Assembly: GCA_947683425.1 (NCBI GenBank)
Contig: CANTUQ010000073.1
Span: 5,800,501-5,864,500 of the forward strand
DNA length: 64,000 nucleotides
DNA from: Excoecaria cochinchinensis
Lineage: Eukaryota; Streptophyta; Magnoliopsida; Malpighiales; Euphorbiaceae
Direction of reading: 5' to 3'
A model generated the notes under the pieces. The model saw nothing but the letters and a program-made list of their open reading frames with translations. It did no database searches and was not told the origin of the DNA. The translations under genes were made by a program, and so were the position numbers. Shown one piece after another: positions 33,519 through 45,714 of this stretch. Position 1 is the stretch's first letter, and the number at the start of each line of letters is the position of its first letter.

Positions 33519-33963
33519 TTTTTAGGCTCATTTTCATCCAAATATCTCAACTAAGTACAATCAGCTTACTACTTATACAATGCCCTATCCATACCGGATG
33601 AACTAATAGCTTTTGAATCATTCTCTGATCCTTTTTTGTGGCCTCCTCCAAGAATATTGACCTTTCCAAATAATTATGGATGTCATAAAACTATGGTTTC
33701 CTATCAATTTCCTTAATATTCATCAGGCCTGGTTGAGCTTGTAATCACCACCAATCTCATGGCTATCTGTTCTGGATTGTCCACATGGATACCAATGTTA
33801 CCAAAGCCTCCACCAATTGATTCTTATCCCGAGGCACTTGCCTGATAGTGCACACCTCAAACTGATCGCTTAAGCTTTTTAGGTATTCATTTACTCGAAT
33901 GGACCACTCCCCTTTCGCTTGGCTGACTACTAGAGATGAATATCCAAATAGTTTGACTATATT
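33519..33963 (-). pseudogene. TatA RNase H / integrase N-terminal remnant
   Basis: Minus strand. The sequence next to 33523 continues the integrase zinc region. Further right, QVPRDKNQLVEALVTL resembles the C-terminal RNase H motif (x-V-P-R-x-x-N-x-x-A-D-A-L-A) of Tat elements, with some substitutions. Stops and shifts are frequent. It is cut at 33963 by another LTR-like sequence. Confidence 0.65.
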
Positions 33964-34664
33964 TGTAATAACCTTAAATTACTATACTGTATGTATGCTG
34001 GTTGGTCCAGCTTGGTTAAGTGATTACCATGATTATCTGAAGTATATCTCATATTAGCTTATTGCCAAAACAGGTAATTTTAAATTTATCGTTACTTGCT
34101 TCCTAACATATTTTCTTGGTTTTAACTTATATAGCTTTACCAACTTACTAATTTCATTTGCATAATAATCCTTTAAATTTGATTTGTCAATTGACTTGAA
34201 ACTATCTTAATTTACTATTCATTAGGTCAAAATTTCGGCAGCATAACTACTACTCACTAAACCTACCCTCTTGCAAATCAAACAAAATACATCCCTTCGT
34301 GGGCACAACAGTTCGATTTAATTCATTCCTATAACCTTTACCCATCATACAAACTACATATATATCAAACTTAATAAACTAATAACTTAACTATAATTAT
34401 TTGGTACAAACTCTTGTTCTACATAATATACCACTAATCTAGTGTACATGCCAAACCAAGATAGTAAAACCCAATTTACAATGTAACGCCTACTTAAAAC
34501 ATCTTTTCCTTTTAGCTTCGATATGACTCCCATCTGGTATAGGTCTACTGGACTACTTCTTTTCATTTCTTGAATGCTGTCCCTAACCTAGGTACAGAAA
34601 GAAACCACGCGCTAAGCTAAAAATTTAGTAGTGATTACCAAATTTACTTTTTTCGATACTTAAG

Positions 34665-35933
34665 GGAAAAAGGTACTATTTTTCTCCTCAACTTGTTTGA
34701 AATGAGCTAATATGCTCCTGCCATTTTTAGAGCAAAAATGCCCTCCAACTTACAAAACCCGGACAAATTTACCCCTCCATTTAGTTCTAGTTAACTCGGG
34801 TGTTAACTGTGCTGATATGGTATTGACACATGGCAAAATATGCCACATCAACGCCATGTGTATTTTAATCCAAAATGGATAAAGGTACTAAAATGCCACT
34901 AATGTTATCTCTAGGGTACTAAAATGCCCTTATAGTTAATTTTGAAACAAAAATGTCCCTAATGTTAATAAAAAGATATTAAAATAGCCTTAAACATTTA
35001 TATTTTTTATATTTAATTTTATTAAATTTTTTTTTGGAAACATAAATATTTATTAATTGGTGATAATACCTAAACTATCATTTTTCTTTTGGGCTGAAGT
35101 CAAGCTCAGCCCAAGACCCAACAAGGAGAATAGGCTGAGAGTCTTAGAAGCCCAATGCCTCTAAAGCCTGGTGCATGAATGCACGGACGCATGCAGGAAC
35201 TAAGGAGATGAGGCCAATGGGCTGTCTGATCGGATTGATAGGGCACTTCTCCTAGCAGTCCACTGATACATGCTACATGCCTACCTACTCTGACACCAGA
35301 GTAGAAGACTCAAGTGGACTTCCCCTCCATATAAATACGAGGTCATTTTACATCCAAATAATATAATCTGAGACCTTCTCTCACTACTTTCTCTCTAAAA
35401 AGCTTCTAACTTAAGATTCAGAGTGTTCATGCCCAGTCCGACCGAGCACACTCTTTTGCAGGTATTGAGCACAAGCTCATCCGATTGGCCAAAACTCAAC
35501 TGTCATAAACGGTCTCGTCTCTTACTAAATTTCAGGATTTATCAATTAGAATATTTTATCTAAGTAATAGTATTTAATTTAGTTTAAATATATAATAAAT
35601 ATAAATTTAACATATTATTTAACATTACAATATTAGGGGTATTTTAGTATATTTTTATTAACATTAGGGGCATTTTAGTACCTTGGAGACTACTTCATGG
35701 GCATTTTAGTACCTTGTCTATTTTAGACTAAAATACACGTGGCGCTGACGTGGTATATTTTGCCACTTGTTAATGCAACGTCAGCGCCGTTAACAACCGA
35801 GTTAACTGGAGCTAAACGGAAAGCCAATTTTGTCTAGGTTTTGTAAGTTGAAGGGCATTTTTTCTCTAAAAAAATGAAAGGGGCATATAAGCTCATTTCA
35901 AATAAGTTGAGGGGCAAAATAGTACCTTTTCCC
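34665..35933. mobile_element. Mutator-like MITE with 9-bp TSD
   Basis: Long terminal inverted repeats: GGAAAAAGGTACTATTTT on the left, and the reverse complement of AGTACCTTTTCCC on the right. They continue inward past AACTTGTTTGAAATGAGCT on the left with its inverse on the right. TSDs are ATACTTAAG (34656-34664) and ATACCTAAG (35934-35942), with one mismatch. No transposase is present. It contains a nested solo LTR at 35061-35544. Confidence 0.8.
35061..35544 (+). mobile_element. Small solo LTR nested in the MITE
   Basis: 484 bp from TGATAATACC to GGATTTATCA (6-bp inverted ends TGATAA/TTATCA), flanked by ATTGG (35056-35060) and ATTAG (35545-35549), a near TSD. It has a TATA-like ATATAAATA at 35331-35339. 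The small size and structure suit a solo LTR of a Ty1/copia or TRIM-type element. Confidence 0.6.
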
Positions 35934-36639
35934 ATACCTAAGATATTAAATTTACACATAATTATTCATTAAATCCATACATACATAAACACATATATGA
36001 TCATTTAATCACACCAAATTTATTCGCATCACCCCATAATGTAAGCACCTCAATTAGTCAGGTAACATTTCATGTAATACACCACACTTATCATGTAAAC
36101 TTATGCTAACTTCATAAAATCTTTAAGCAGTTAAATATTAATATGTCATAGCATTTAATATGTCATGCCACAAATGAAACTTCATAAAATATCTATACTC
36201 AAATTCCCACATCAATAACTTAGTCTCAATACATTTTGATCATGAATAAAAAAATGCCTATTATGTGTGACCAAGTTAATTTCATGGATTACTAAACAAT
36301 TAATGTACGTATAATATAGTATTTAATTTCTCATTTTTACATAAAGAATTATTTTATCTTCTATCATAAACTATAACTACCACCAACATATACGCATGTA
36401 TGTTATACATATTAGTGGACACGTAATTCATATGCATATATAAAGCTACTTCATCATGCCAATAGTTACTAAGATCATTCACCAATATCATTTATACAAT
36501 TAAAGGTTTTATCATAAAACTATCATTTTATGTCTTAATCTAAAATGTTAACATCCCATCTTAATTATTAATTAACATTTTGTTCTTTGTTTTACCATTT
36601 TGTCATTCAACTTTACTTTTTTATCATTAAGTTACTCTC

Positions 36640-37034
36640 GGGTTAATTACTTCGGTGGTCACTGAACTTTAAGGGTTGTAACGATTTGGTCACTGAACTT
36701 CAATTTGTAACAATAAAATAATACATCTATTATTTTGTAACGAAAAAATCAAAATGATCGGAAATGTCAACCGGCACGTGACCTATTACCAGAATGAACG
36801 TTAGATTTTTTGCCATGTCGGATCTGACATGGATCCGACGTGGCTTTATGGTTAAAAAAAATCAATTTTCACTGTCTTCAAGCAGCTCCCGTTTGCCCCC
36901 GAAACCGGATTTCCGATCATTTTGATTTTTTCGTTACAAAATAATAGATGTATTATTTTATTGTTACAAATTGAAGTTTAGTGACCAAATCGTTACAACC
37001 CTTAAAGTTCAGTGACCATCGAAATAATTAACCC
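36640..37034. mobile_element. Mutator-like MITE with perfect 10-bp TSD
   Basis: 395 bp, nearly a complete palindrome. The left end GGGTTAATTACTTCG and right end ATAATTAACCC head inverted repeats of about 130 bp each. TSD AGTTACTCTC is exact at 36630-36639 and 37035-37044. No coding capacity. Confidence 0.88.
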
Positions 37035-37388
37035 AGTTACTCTCTGTCCTTTAAATAAGTATTTTTACTTATGTAATTACCATCTAGTTCTTTAACTTAT
37101 ACTTTTAATGTGGATTTGCCAATTTGTTATTTAAATTCACTAATTTACCCTTTTTATATTTATTTCCTTACATAATTATCATTTTACTACTCTTATTCTT
37201 AATTTCTTACTTATTTATCATTCAATTCTTTGATTCAAACATTATTTTACATTCACCAATTTACCTTTAAATTTACTATTTTGCCCCTAGTAATATTCAA
37301 TAGAAATCTTCGAACCAGATACACAGGGACATGGACCCCACAGGCCTACTACAATATATAGTATACTGTAAGCAGTATATGGTAATTT

Positions 37389-37512
37389 CAGTATTGGTAA
37401 CAGTATCGATAATGGTAACAGTATCAGTAACATTATCGGTAACAGTATCAGTAACCGTATTAGTAATAGTATCAGTACTAGTATCGGTAACAGTATCAAT
37501 AACAGTATCGAT
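37389..37512. repeat. GGTAACAGTATC minisatellite
   Basis: About ten degenerate copies of a 12-bp motif (GGTAACAGTATC), with six-base variants such as GATAAT and AGTAAC between them. The overlapping ORFs it creates on both strands are low-complexity artefacts. Confidence 0.85.
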
Positions 37513-38511
37513 ACCTGAATCAATACGGTAGACCATTATTAGCCTACTCAAAAAAGTCGCCATGACCTGCATCGCGGTATGGCATTCCTATGGCTAGCCA
37601 ATTATATCTTGAACTAGATTTGACTACCATACTACTAAAGGCAATGTACATTTATATTTTACTATTCTCAGTTATATTATCACATTATACTTTACGATAG
37701 CTTTATTTCATACCAATACACATTTATACCTATACCTCTATTCTTTACTTTCATGTTGCATAACATACACATTTGTCACTTATCATATTTATTTAACAAT
37801 GTTCATCACAAAACTTAGTTGCATTACATTTATATCAATTAGGCACATCATTTGGCCATAAGCAATACTATTGCTTACATTCCACCTTTGATCCAGTCAT
37901 TTAATTCTATCATATCCTTAAGTTATTCTTTACTTAATTATCAACCAATTTCTTTAAAACACATATACACATATACATATACATATCACATACATAATAT
38001 TTCCCTCGGTGCATTTAATAATTAAGTTCTTTAATATTTATTTATCCACGATTTACCTTATTCTAACTCCAAATTCTTTCTTCTTATAATTTTTATACCT
38101 CTAGAGTTCCTTATATAAAGCATAATTAATCAAGCTATGATTTTACTTTTTTTTTGTTTCATTACTTAAACTTCATTTTATTAAAATTACACTTATTAGG
38201 TTTATATTTTACACACTTATTTATTAAAAGTTCTAGACTAAGTAACTAGTTATTCGCTAGACTTTCCATACATGTTATCAATCCTAAATTTTCACGTTCC
38301 AAGCTTAATTTCAATTACCCTTAACTTTTAATGCAGATACATACTCATAAATAAATCTTTTTTATGCTTACATAACTTAACTAGAATAACTAGCTTAAAA
38401 CATTCCAATAACATTCACTCATTAAATCCGAGCATGCATATAATTGCATTCCCATTTAATATTCCATTATCCACCAATTAATCATGTGTTAATAATTATA
38501 ATATTATTACT

Positions 38512-38517
38512 TATACA

Positions 38518-38553
<36 letters not shown>

Positions 38554-38560
38554 TATATAT

Positions 38561-38644
<84 letters not shown>

Positions 38645-38645
38645 T
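38512..38645. repeat. (ATAC)n-(AT)n compound microsatellite
   Basis: About eight ATAC units followed by about 100 bp of AT repeats with small interruptions. Confidence 0.97.
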
Positions 38646-40254
38646 GATGCGGAAGCCTAAGGCTAAAGAACCCGAAACCACTTAAACATACAATATGGCA
38701 TGAACATGAATAAGAAAAAATCCCCAACCCTAATGAAACCCCAATCAACTATGTGAATGGAAACGCATATAATAAGGTTGATTTAAAAATAAGTATATAA
38801 TTTGCCACAAGTAAATACCTTGATAAGAATTTGTTTTTGATGCAATCGAAGAAGATAAGCAAATAATGCTCTCTCCAATGTTAATTTTGTCCAAGCTTTA
38901 AAATGAATATCAAAAACTAATTTTACAATATTTTATGAGTTGTTTATGGCCTCCTAAGCAACCTAAACCTTAATTACATAAAAAGGCCTTGTAAAACTAG
39001 GTTCCCACTAAAATACTAAAGCCCACACTTAAAAAAACAGTTTTTAAATGAAATAAACCTAACTAAAGCCCAATTAAGTAAAATAAGCCTAATAAGCTAA
39101 AATAAGGTCTAACATAACAAAACAAGCCCACACACCTAGATTACATGTATATGGGTTGCCCAAAGCTACTCTTCTAGCTTGAAATAATTAATCAAGCACA
39201 ATTGAAGCCCATCTTGTGCATTCGGCCCCATTGAATTAGATATAGCACAATTCGGCTCAACTCTCTCTTAAATCTCTATAGCTTCCACAATTTAGCCTAT
39301 GTACACATTTAGTGCTTCATTGAGCTTCATAGCCTTTGATCTCATTATTGGTCCATTTGACATTGCTAGCTCATCCTTGGTCCCATTATGATGTCCCATG
39401 GTTGTGCATGCATCATATATATATGTTATATGATACCAATTCATATATTAAGATTTAACTATCATTAAATTATTTATTAATTAATTACTAACTTGCAAAT
39501 TAATCCATATGTCTTCAATTTTTGTGATTTTTGTATTTAACTGCCCAAACACAAGGCAAATTATAGTTTTCCCCATACTTTTCATACACTTAGAATTTTA
39601 CACTTGTTAATTTAATGTCAGTTAGCCAAATTATATCATCAACCAACATAACAAACAAGTCAAGCAACTAACCACATATTTTCACATACTATAATTTATA
39701 AAATCATTCCTTAATAGATTTAATTTATGTATAAATCACTTCAAAAAGTAAGTTTGGTAGTCACTTACAGTTTTTTTCAGTTAAATTCTATCATTTAGGT
39801 CCCTTTTGCCAATCACCAAAAACTTGCTGGAGAGACACTGCTATAACCGAAAGGAGGCTAAAACCATCAGCAGTCTTTTGTAGGTGTTCACATTCCTCAA
39901 CTTCGATCTGCCCGTCGCCGGTGAGTGAAGAGGAACAGTGGGTACAGGAAGGAGCATCTGGTCTCCAGGAGTCTTGTGGTGTCGCTTGTGTAGCCGTTCG
40001 ACACCGGAGCTAACCGAAAATTAGAGAAGAAGCTATTGACATACCATTTCCGATCTCTTCGCTGGTGGCACGTGGGGATGATCGGTGGGTGCCTGAAAGG
40101 GTGTTTGCTTACCTGGAGTCCATTAGTGCCATCCATATCACCACCCAATGTCGATAGTGGCCAAAAAAAGGGAGAAGAGCATTCGGTCGAAGGGGCAGAA
40201 TGCCAAGAAACTGCAGCTAAACGAGGAGCAAAGGCAGCAGAGCTGGCCATTACA

Positions 40255-40984
40255 GTGGACGACACCGGTTCGTCATCAACATCGGTGGTTCCTCTCTTGC
40301 CTTGTCGTCGCATGCTCTCTCTCTCTTTATCTCGTTTCCAGTTTTCTTTCTGTGTTCTTTTTTTATGTTTTTATTTACCATAATTCTTATGTCCAATGTT
40401 TATTTTCTGAAACACCCAATATTAACTTATATGTATATTTTTTTTTTATTTATTTTTCTAGTGTTTAATCATCCTAATCACCCTTCTAAGTAGAGGTGTT
40501 CAAATGGTCGATTTTATCGATTTTGGACAGAACCAAACAGACCGAAAACTGAATTTTTAAAATTTTTAGAATCGAATCGCAAATAGAAATTTTTAGGACC
40601 AAAATCGAATAAGCCGAAATAATTTCGGTTGGTTCGGTTCGCTCCATTTAGTTTTGGCTTTCTCATCTTCCTACTCTATCTATGGGTGAGGGTAAAAAGG
40701 TACTTTTGACTTTACATTCGGTCCATTTGATTCGGTTTCCCTTTCACTCACCTCCACTTTCACGCTCTTTCTCTTTCTCTCCCTCTGCTTCTCCCTCCCT
40801 CCCTCCTTGGATCTATCCCCCCACAACCCATAATATTCGGCGCTTCAGTTACTCGCCCTCCACAGCATTAGCCTCCTACTGCCTTCAACCCCTCTTCTTT
40901 CTCTCTCCCTCTGTTTCGGCAAATCTGCTTCCCCTCCCCCCCTCCCTCCCTCCTCCTCTCTTTTTTTCTTGTATTTATAAATAG
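40255..40984. other. Unassigned region with low-complexity tracts
   Basis: Pyrimidine-rich tracts at 40310-40350 and 40740-40970. The stretch 40497-40660 contains a GAGGTGTTCAAATGG start followed by TTCGGTTGGTTCGGTTCG, a sequence type often seen at ends of plant MITE or hAT-like fragments, but I find no second end or TSD. The open frames here are compositional and I do not call genes. Confidence 0.4.
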
Positions 40985-41300
40985 ATCTCTCAAGATCTAA
41001 CACTGTTATTCCAAAAGCTATCTTTTGGAGAGATATTAATCTTCCTAAAGAATGGATTTTGGAAGGTATTTCAAAACCAAAATCTCCTGAACAGGCAAAA
41101 CCAAACTCATTTGAGGGAAATTACCCAGTACAATGAGGAAAAGGTAAAAATAAGCTTTAGTAGAGCTTCCAGCCATCGATACTCTGATGCTGGTTCTTTC
41201 ATGAGTACTGTAGACTTGGGTAAAATCTCAAGACTACCCTCAGTAATACACTTGCCTGATAGGACAGAGAATTTTCACGGGCTTGCCCAAGTTGGAGTAA
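40985..41300 (+). pseudogene. Possible pararetroviral polyprotein fragment
   Basis: A plus-strand reading in two frames contains IFWRDINLPKEWILEG and, after a stop near 41131, KISFSRASSHRYSDAG and SRLPSVIHLPDRTENF. This alternation of W-x-D-I-x-x-P-x-x-W and R-P-S-x-R-Y-like phrases resembles the movement-protein to capsid linker of integrated Caulimoviridae. It is short, frame-broken and has no catalytic domain. It could belong to the same viral group as 25758-27364; alternatively it is unrelated transposon coding sequence. Confidence 0.4.
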
Positions 41301-42480
41301 TGTCTCGAAGTCATCTTTGTGGCTATCACCTTGGTTGTTTTGTCACACTATTACTGCTAAAACCCTTGTTGAACCTAAAATTATCATATCCTCTATAGTC
41401 TCCATTGTAGCCCCCACTATTTGAACCCCCTGAATTAGTCTTATTTTCCAAGTACTCATCTTCATCCTCTATTGTTATGTCTTTCAAGGACTCCCAGTCT
41501 TTCAATCCCTTTATCTTGAGCCCCTCTTTTAGGTATAGGCTGGCATTATAGTTGAACAATTGGATCTGATCCTAGGTTTTTTGCTTTTTCTTCATTTCTA
41601 TCACCCTATTTTTCTAATGAGTAAGGTACTCGTGGAAAGACTCATCTAGCTTCTACTGTAGCAGCTTAAAATCCTTCAATGTTATTTGCATCTAGGTGCT
41701 GCAGTCATATTATCTCAAAAGTTCCTCAATCAGCCTTTCCTACTCTTTCTACATTCTCCTGTCTAACCCACGATACCGATCGATAGGGGGGCAATTAAGA
41801 CTAAGGCTAAAATATTCAACATTTTGCCTCTTGGTAAGAGTGCTCCCCTTTATTAATAGTGTATACTGCTTAATGTGGGTGGACAAGTCAGAGGTGCCAT
41901 CGAACTTTCATAGGTCAACCATTTTAAATCGGTGGAGCAGGAACTCTTCGCTATCCAAATCCATGTCTTTAGGACTGATCCCTTCATGGTAGAAAGAACT
42001 TTGGCCATAGCCTCTAACATCTCGAACATTCTCTTTATGACAGGATCTTCCATCTTAAGAACTCGATTCCTCATTAGTTGAGAGCTCTAAGGCTTATTAT
42101 CCTCACTGACTATAAAGTCAAGCTCGGGGTTGTCACGCATAAACTCCCCATCTCTTTGGTGATTAACTAAAGGTAACTTGGGTGCCATAATTCTTATGTT
42201 GGTGACCAGCAGAGGCATCATAGGGACCACCACAATAGTAGTACGGCAGCTAGCATATGGCACCGTTGGCTGGGTGCTTGAGTTAGAGGCCAAGTTAGCT
42301 GAGAAACTGTTGAGCATGGCCATAATCTTCCTTTCAAAGTCCTCAAATCTCTTGTCTAAGTCTTAGGAACTAGATGTATTGGTAAGTGGTGTAGAATCAG
42401 ACATGACTACCCTTTCTAACTGTTCTAATAATCCCTCTGATACACTATCTAAACCCTAATCTGAGCAATCTGAACTCTGT
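41300..42480 (-). pseudogene. Tat-type gag remnant (TatA)
   Basis: Minus strand, several frames. From the N-terminal side: MRNRVLKMEDPVIKRMFEM (42074 leftward), then FDGTSDLSTHIKQYTLLIKG in another frame (capsid-like, about 41900-41840), then LDESFHEYLTH and, at 41559-41326, ASLYLKEGLKIKGLKDWESL followed by a Gly/Asn-rich tail (GGSNSGGYNGDYRGYDN). This order fits a Tat/Ogre-group Gag. No zinc knuckle is visible. It has many stops and is inactive. It lies just 3' (in element sense) of the PBS at 43352-43369. Confidence 0.65.
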
Positions 42481-43351
42481 CTTAAGCTATGATCAGATAT
42501 AGTTTACTTCAACTGATTTAGAGAGGGCTTCTTAATGAGGCAGCCGTTTAGACCCCTAAACCACCTAGGAGATGAATGATCTATAATGGCTATAAAATAA
42601 AGGAATCAATGTGACACATGTCCAAGATATATATGCATGGTCATGAAATGCATTATCGATAACCACATACAAATTCTTCCGACCATGTTACTCCTGCACA
42701 TGTGGTCAATCAATCTTTTACCTAGGTGGGCTTAGTCTAAGGGTTAATAGGGAACACAATGGACACATAGGATGCATGGTAAAAAAATTTGGTAGCATAA
42801 CATCTTTTTATTGAAAGTGCATGTAAGAAGGTTTGGCCATTGTGTATTCAAGCAATCCAAATAAACCAAAAAAGGTTTACCTCAATATAAAAGGCTCAAT
42901 AAACATACATTTAGACTTATTTACGTTTGCTCAATGCAAAAAGGCCCATATTACAAATAATGCAAAAATATTAAGGAGCTAATTAGCTAATCTAAGGGAT
43001 GTGTCTATGCCATTACATAGGCTTCAGTCCAATTATACAAATTTAGGGTCATTCAAACATGATCCCTACCAATGAGTCTAGCTCATCATGAGCATAACAA
43101 CCAATCAGGTCACCATTTGGTATATAATAAGGTATGAGACTTAGACTGATGATTATCCTTAATATTTACCCATATTGAGTGAATATAAGGTCGTGCTTTA
43201 AGAAAGCACCAGGGTAAAAAGAGGGACACTTAACATAATCTAAGACTCTAGCATAATTCTAATGAAATTTAAAAAAGAGATAAAATTTCTTTACCATAAG
43301 CCCATTCATGTTGCATTAACCAAGAGTACTTTCAGAACAAAGTCTCATGCC
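42481..43351 (-). other. TatA 5' untranslated region
   Basis: Noncoding. Related to 60100-60837 in TatB through phrases such as CCTAGGTGGGCTTAGTC / CCTAGGTAGGCTTAGTC and ATGAGTCTAGCTCATCATG / ATGGGTCTAGCTCATCGCG, in the same order relative to the PBS. Confidence 0.7.
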
Positions 43352-43369
43352 TCCCTGTTGGAGTTACCA
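43352..43369 (-). promoter_or_regulatory. Primer-binding site of TatA, degraded
   Basis: Plus-strand TCCCTGTTGGAGTTACCA is the mutated form of the PBS at 60838-60855. One base separates it from the LTR, exactly as in TatB. Confidence 0.65.
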
Positions 43370-43370
43370 C

Positions 43371-44479
43371 TATGACACAGGCATATGCTCAGGCAGACCA
43401 TTTCACCTGGGCCAATCACGCCTTTAGGAATGGCTAGACAAAGGTCTCCCACCCATGATGGTTGGTCACTTCACAATGGTCAAGGAATTTGATCCGATTT
43501 ACCAAGTCTCATTTGTTAAAAAGGCATGAGAGGGCATTTTAAGGTACTTATTTTCCATTGCTGGCAATCGACCTTAGGATGCATCTTTTAGGCACCATAA
43601 GGTAGGTATAAAGGAGTCGCCACCCAATAAAATATGAAAAAATGAGGTCCGACCTTTTGAGGCCAAAACCTAGAAAGGGTTCAGAACCTCACTCCTATTT
43701 ATGCCCTTGGTTAATATGACATAGTTGGGCTTTTTAGATTCATTATTTTATCCCTTTTTTCACGCATATCATCATAGTAAAGCAAATAAAGGCACACTCA
43801 ATCATACCAAAATCTTATAAAATCATGGCAAAAGCATCCTTAGTGAATTAAATAGACATGCACAAATCGGGTTATTAGTTAAGTCCAATCAGGTGAGGAT
43901 TTTAGTCCTCTCATGCAATTATGAAGAGGCATTTATTGTGAATATATTTGCTTGAACACCAAGACATTGGCCCTAATTTATTAACCATAATTACCAAATT
44001 ATTTAATAAAAATCTCGATTATTAAATGAAGACATTGGTCCTAGTTTATTTAATAGAAACCTTGATTATTTAATACAAATACTTTTGTGCGATATTTCCC
44101 ATCAGACAATAGAAAATCTTTTATTATACTAAAAAGGCTAAAAAATGATAAATAAATACAAAGAAATAAAACTACCCCACTACATTGGCTGCATAGCACA
44201 AATGGGCATAAAATATGCATAAAAAGGAAGTAAGAAAAAGAAACAAAATAAAATAGGAATTAAAAAGGGAAGAAAACAGAATTCTGGCCCGTGACTAGTG
44301 AGTCGCGCGACTGATGTAACGAACATGACACGTGACTCACATCTATAATTAGTGAGTCACAGGGGTGTCAATCAATAAGGTTCAAACTTTTAAAGGCAGA
44401 AAAATGAGTCCAGGTTGTGACTTACTTCAAAATAGCAACTCTTCTTCTTCCCTCTCTATTTTGCTTACTGCCTTTAAAT
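43371..44479 (-). mobile_element. TatA 5' LTR, partial (minus orientation)
   Basis: About 1.1 kb homologous to the first part of 13975-15135, starting TATGACACAGG and including GAGTCGCCACCCAAT. Homology stops at about 44479, so the rest is lost. Similarity to the 13975-16008 LTR is only moderate by eye (roughly four in five bases), so the two belong to one very old element or to two related elements. Confidence 0.65.
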
Positions 44480-45714
44480 GAGAATGAATTGTACTTGAAG
44501 GTAAGCCTAAAATAAGTGTGGGCAATTGTTACAATGCATGTTATCAATTATATTTTCCCATTATTGATTTGATTTTGAGGATATTATTGTTAGAATATGT
44601 TGATTTGTTAGGATTTTCTATTGTTGTCAAGTTCTAGCAAATAAAGAAAAAAGATTAGCATTTTTGAAATTATTCTAGATTTTATGCTATGAGGAAGAGC
44701 AATTAGTCGACTATGGGAATAGCTTAAGCAATATATAGAATGATGAAGATATTTTGGATTGGGAGATGATGCATTTTTGAATTTGAATTTGAATATTTAG
44801 AAATTAGATTTGAATGTTTTATCCAATAGGAAGTTAGGATTTTTAGAGAATTAAAAGTTGTAATATTCTTTTTCCATTTATTTAGTAATTTTTGTTAGGA
44901 TATGGTCTCTATAAAAAGAGACAGTAGTATTCTTCCAGTATTTTGAAGTTAATTTGTCTAGCTACTTTCTCATTTTTCTTGTGTTTTAATAATGACTATG
45001 ACTGGCTAAGTTCTCTTAGTCTTAATTGAATGTTAATTGAATTTCCACTTATTTCATTTGTGAGATCTAAATGATTTTCATTATTTTATTACTTTTTTCA
45101 TTACTCATTTTATTCCTGTTACTTCATGACCATTATAATTCTTTTAATTGTTGCAATAGGTGCCATTATGCATTTATATGAATTGTATATTGCCATATAG
45201 ATTGTTTGATACATAATTTTCTTATTAATCTGTAGTTAGGTGGTAAATTAAGATGTTTGTATGCCTAGCACGTGTTCAAATTATCTTAAGGAATAAAATG
45301 CCCTAGCTTAAATAAATCCAGAGTTTTATTTTTATTGATTAGAATCGAGTCCTTCTAATTCTTAATGCTATTATTGAATTAAATTACAGGAGTGTCTCGT
45401 ATGGTTATTTAATAATTAGGATTAGTCATAGAGCATCTCTTAGCTAATTTATAATTAAGGAAGGATTGGTTATAAAAGTGTCTTTTAACAACTAGAATCG
45501 ATTTGGAGAAAAATGGTAAGAAATTATTTATGAATCAATGATCAAATGCGTAACTAGAATTGAGATTATTATTTTGATTGAGAATGTTTTTACTTATTAT
45601 TTCCTAAAATTATTATTGCTTTAATTGTTTTAAAATTGAGCTACCCAAACTAAAACCCATTTATTTGTTCTACAAAACAATTGAATCCCTGCCATTCACT
45701 GTGGGGGTACATCT
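44480..45714 (+). other. Unassigned LTR-like segment
   Basis: No coding sequence. TCTATAAAAAGAG (44909-44921) looks like a TATA box, and the mix of T-rich and TTAATTAGGATT-like phrases after it is like the R/U5 region of a plant LTR. Ends and TSD were not found. Confidence 0.35.

Larger units (their letters stand above)
33964..40254 (-). mobile_element. Tekay-like LTR block, minus orientation, expanded by nested MITEs
   Basis: The left end reads TGTAATAACC, which on the minus strand is a ...TTACA LTR end. The part 37280-37640 is the inverse homologue of 27870-28130, including GGCTAGCCA next to an AT-rich phrase in both. Excluding the two MITEs, the distance from that point to the left end (about 1.63 kb) matches the 24683-29461 LTR (about 1.58 kb). 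The right end is unclear: GGCCATTACA at 40245-40254 is a candidate, but its flank (GTGGA) does not match the left flank (ATATT). It includes an (ATAC)n/(AT)n microsatellite at 38512-38645. Confidence 0.5.

Noticed and set aside
40245..40254. GGCCATTACA as the definite right end of the Tekay-like block from 33964
   Set aside because: The flanking GTGGA does not match the left flank ATATT, so I keep it only as a candidate boundary.
39897..40313. 138-codon minus-strand ORF (MRRQGKRGTTDVDDEP) as a host gene
   Set aside because: It overlaps a competing plus-strand ORF, lies at an LTR-like boundary, and shows no domain or homologous copy in the window.
40682..40984. Pro/Ser-rich 100-codon ORF
   Set aside because: Arises from CT-rich low-complexity DNA; no conserved motif.
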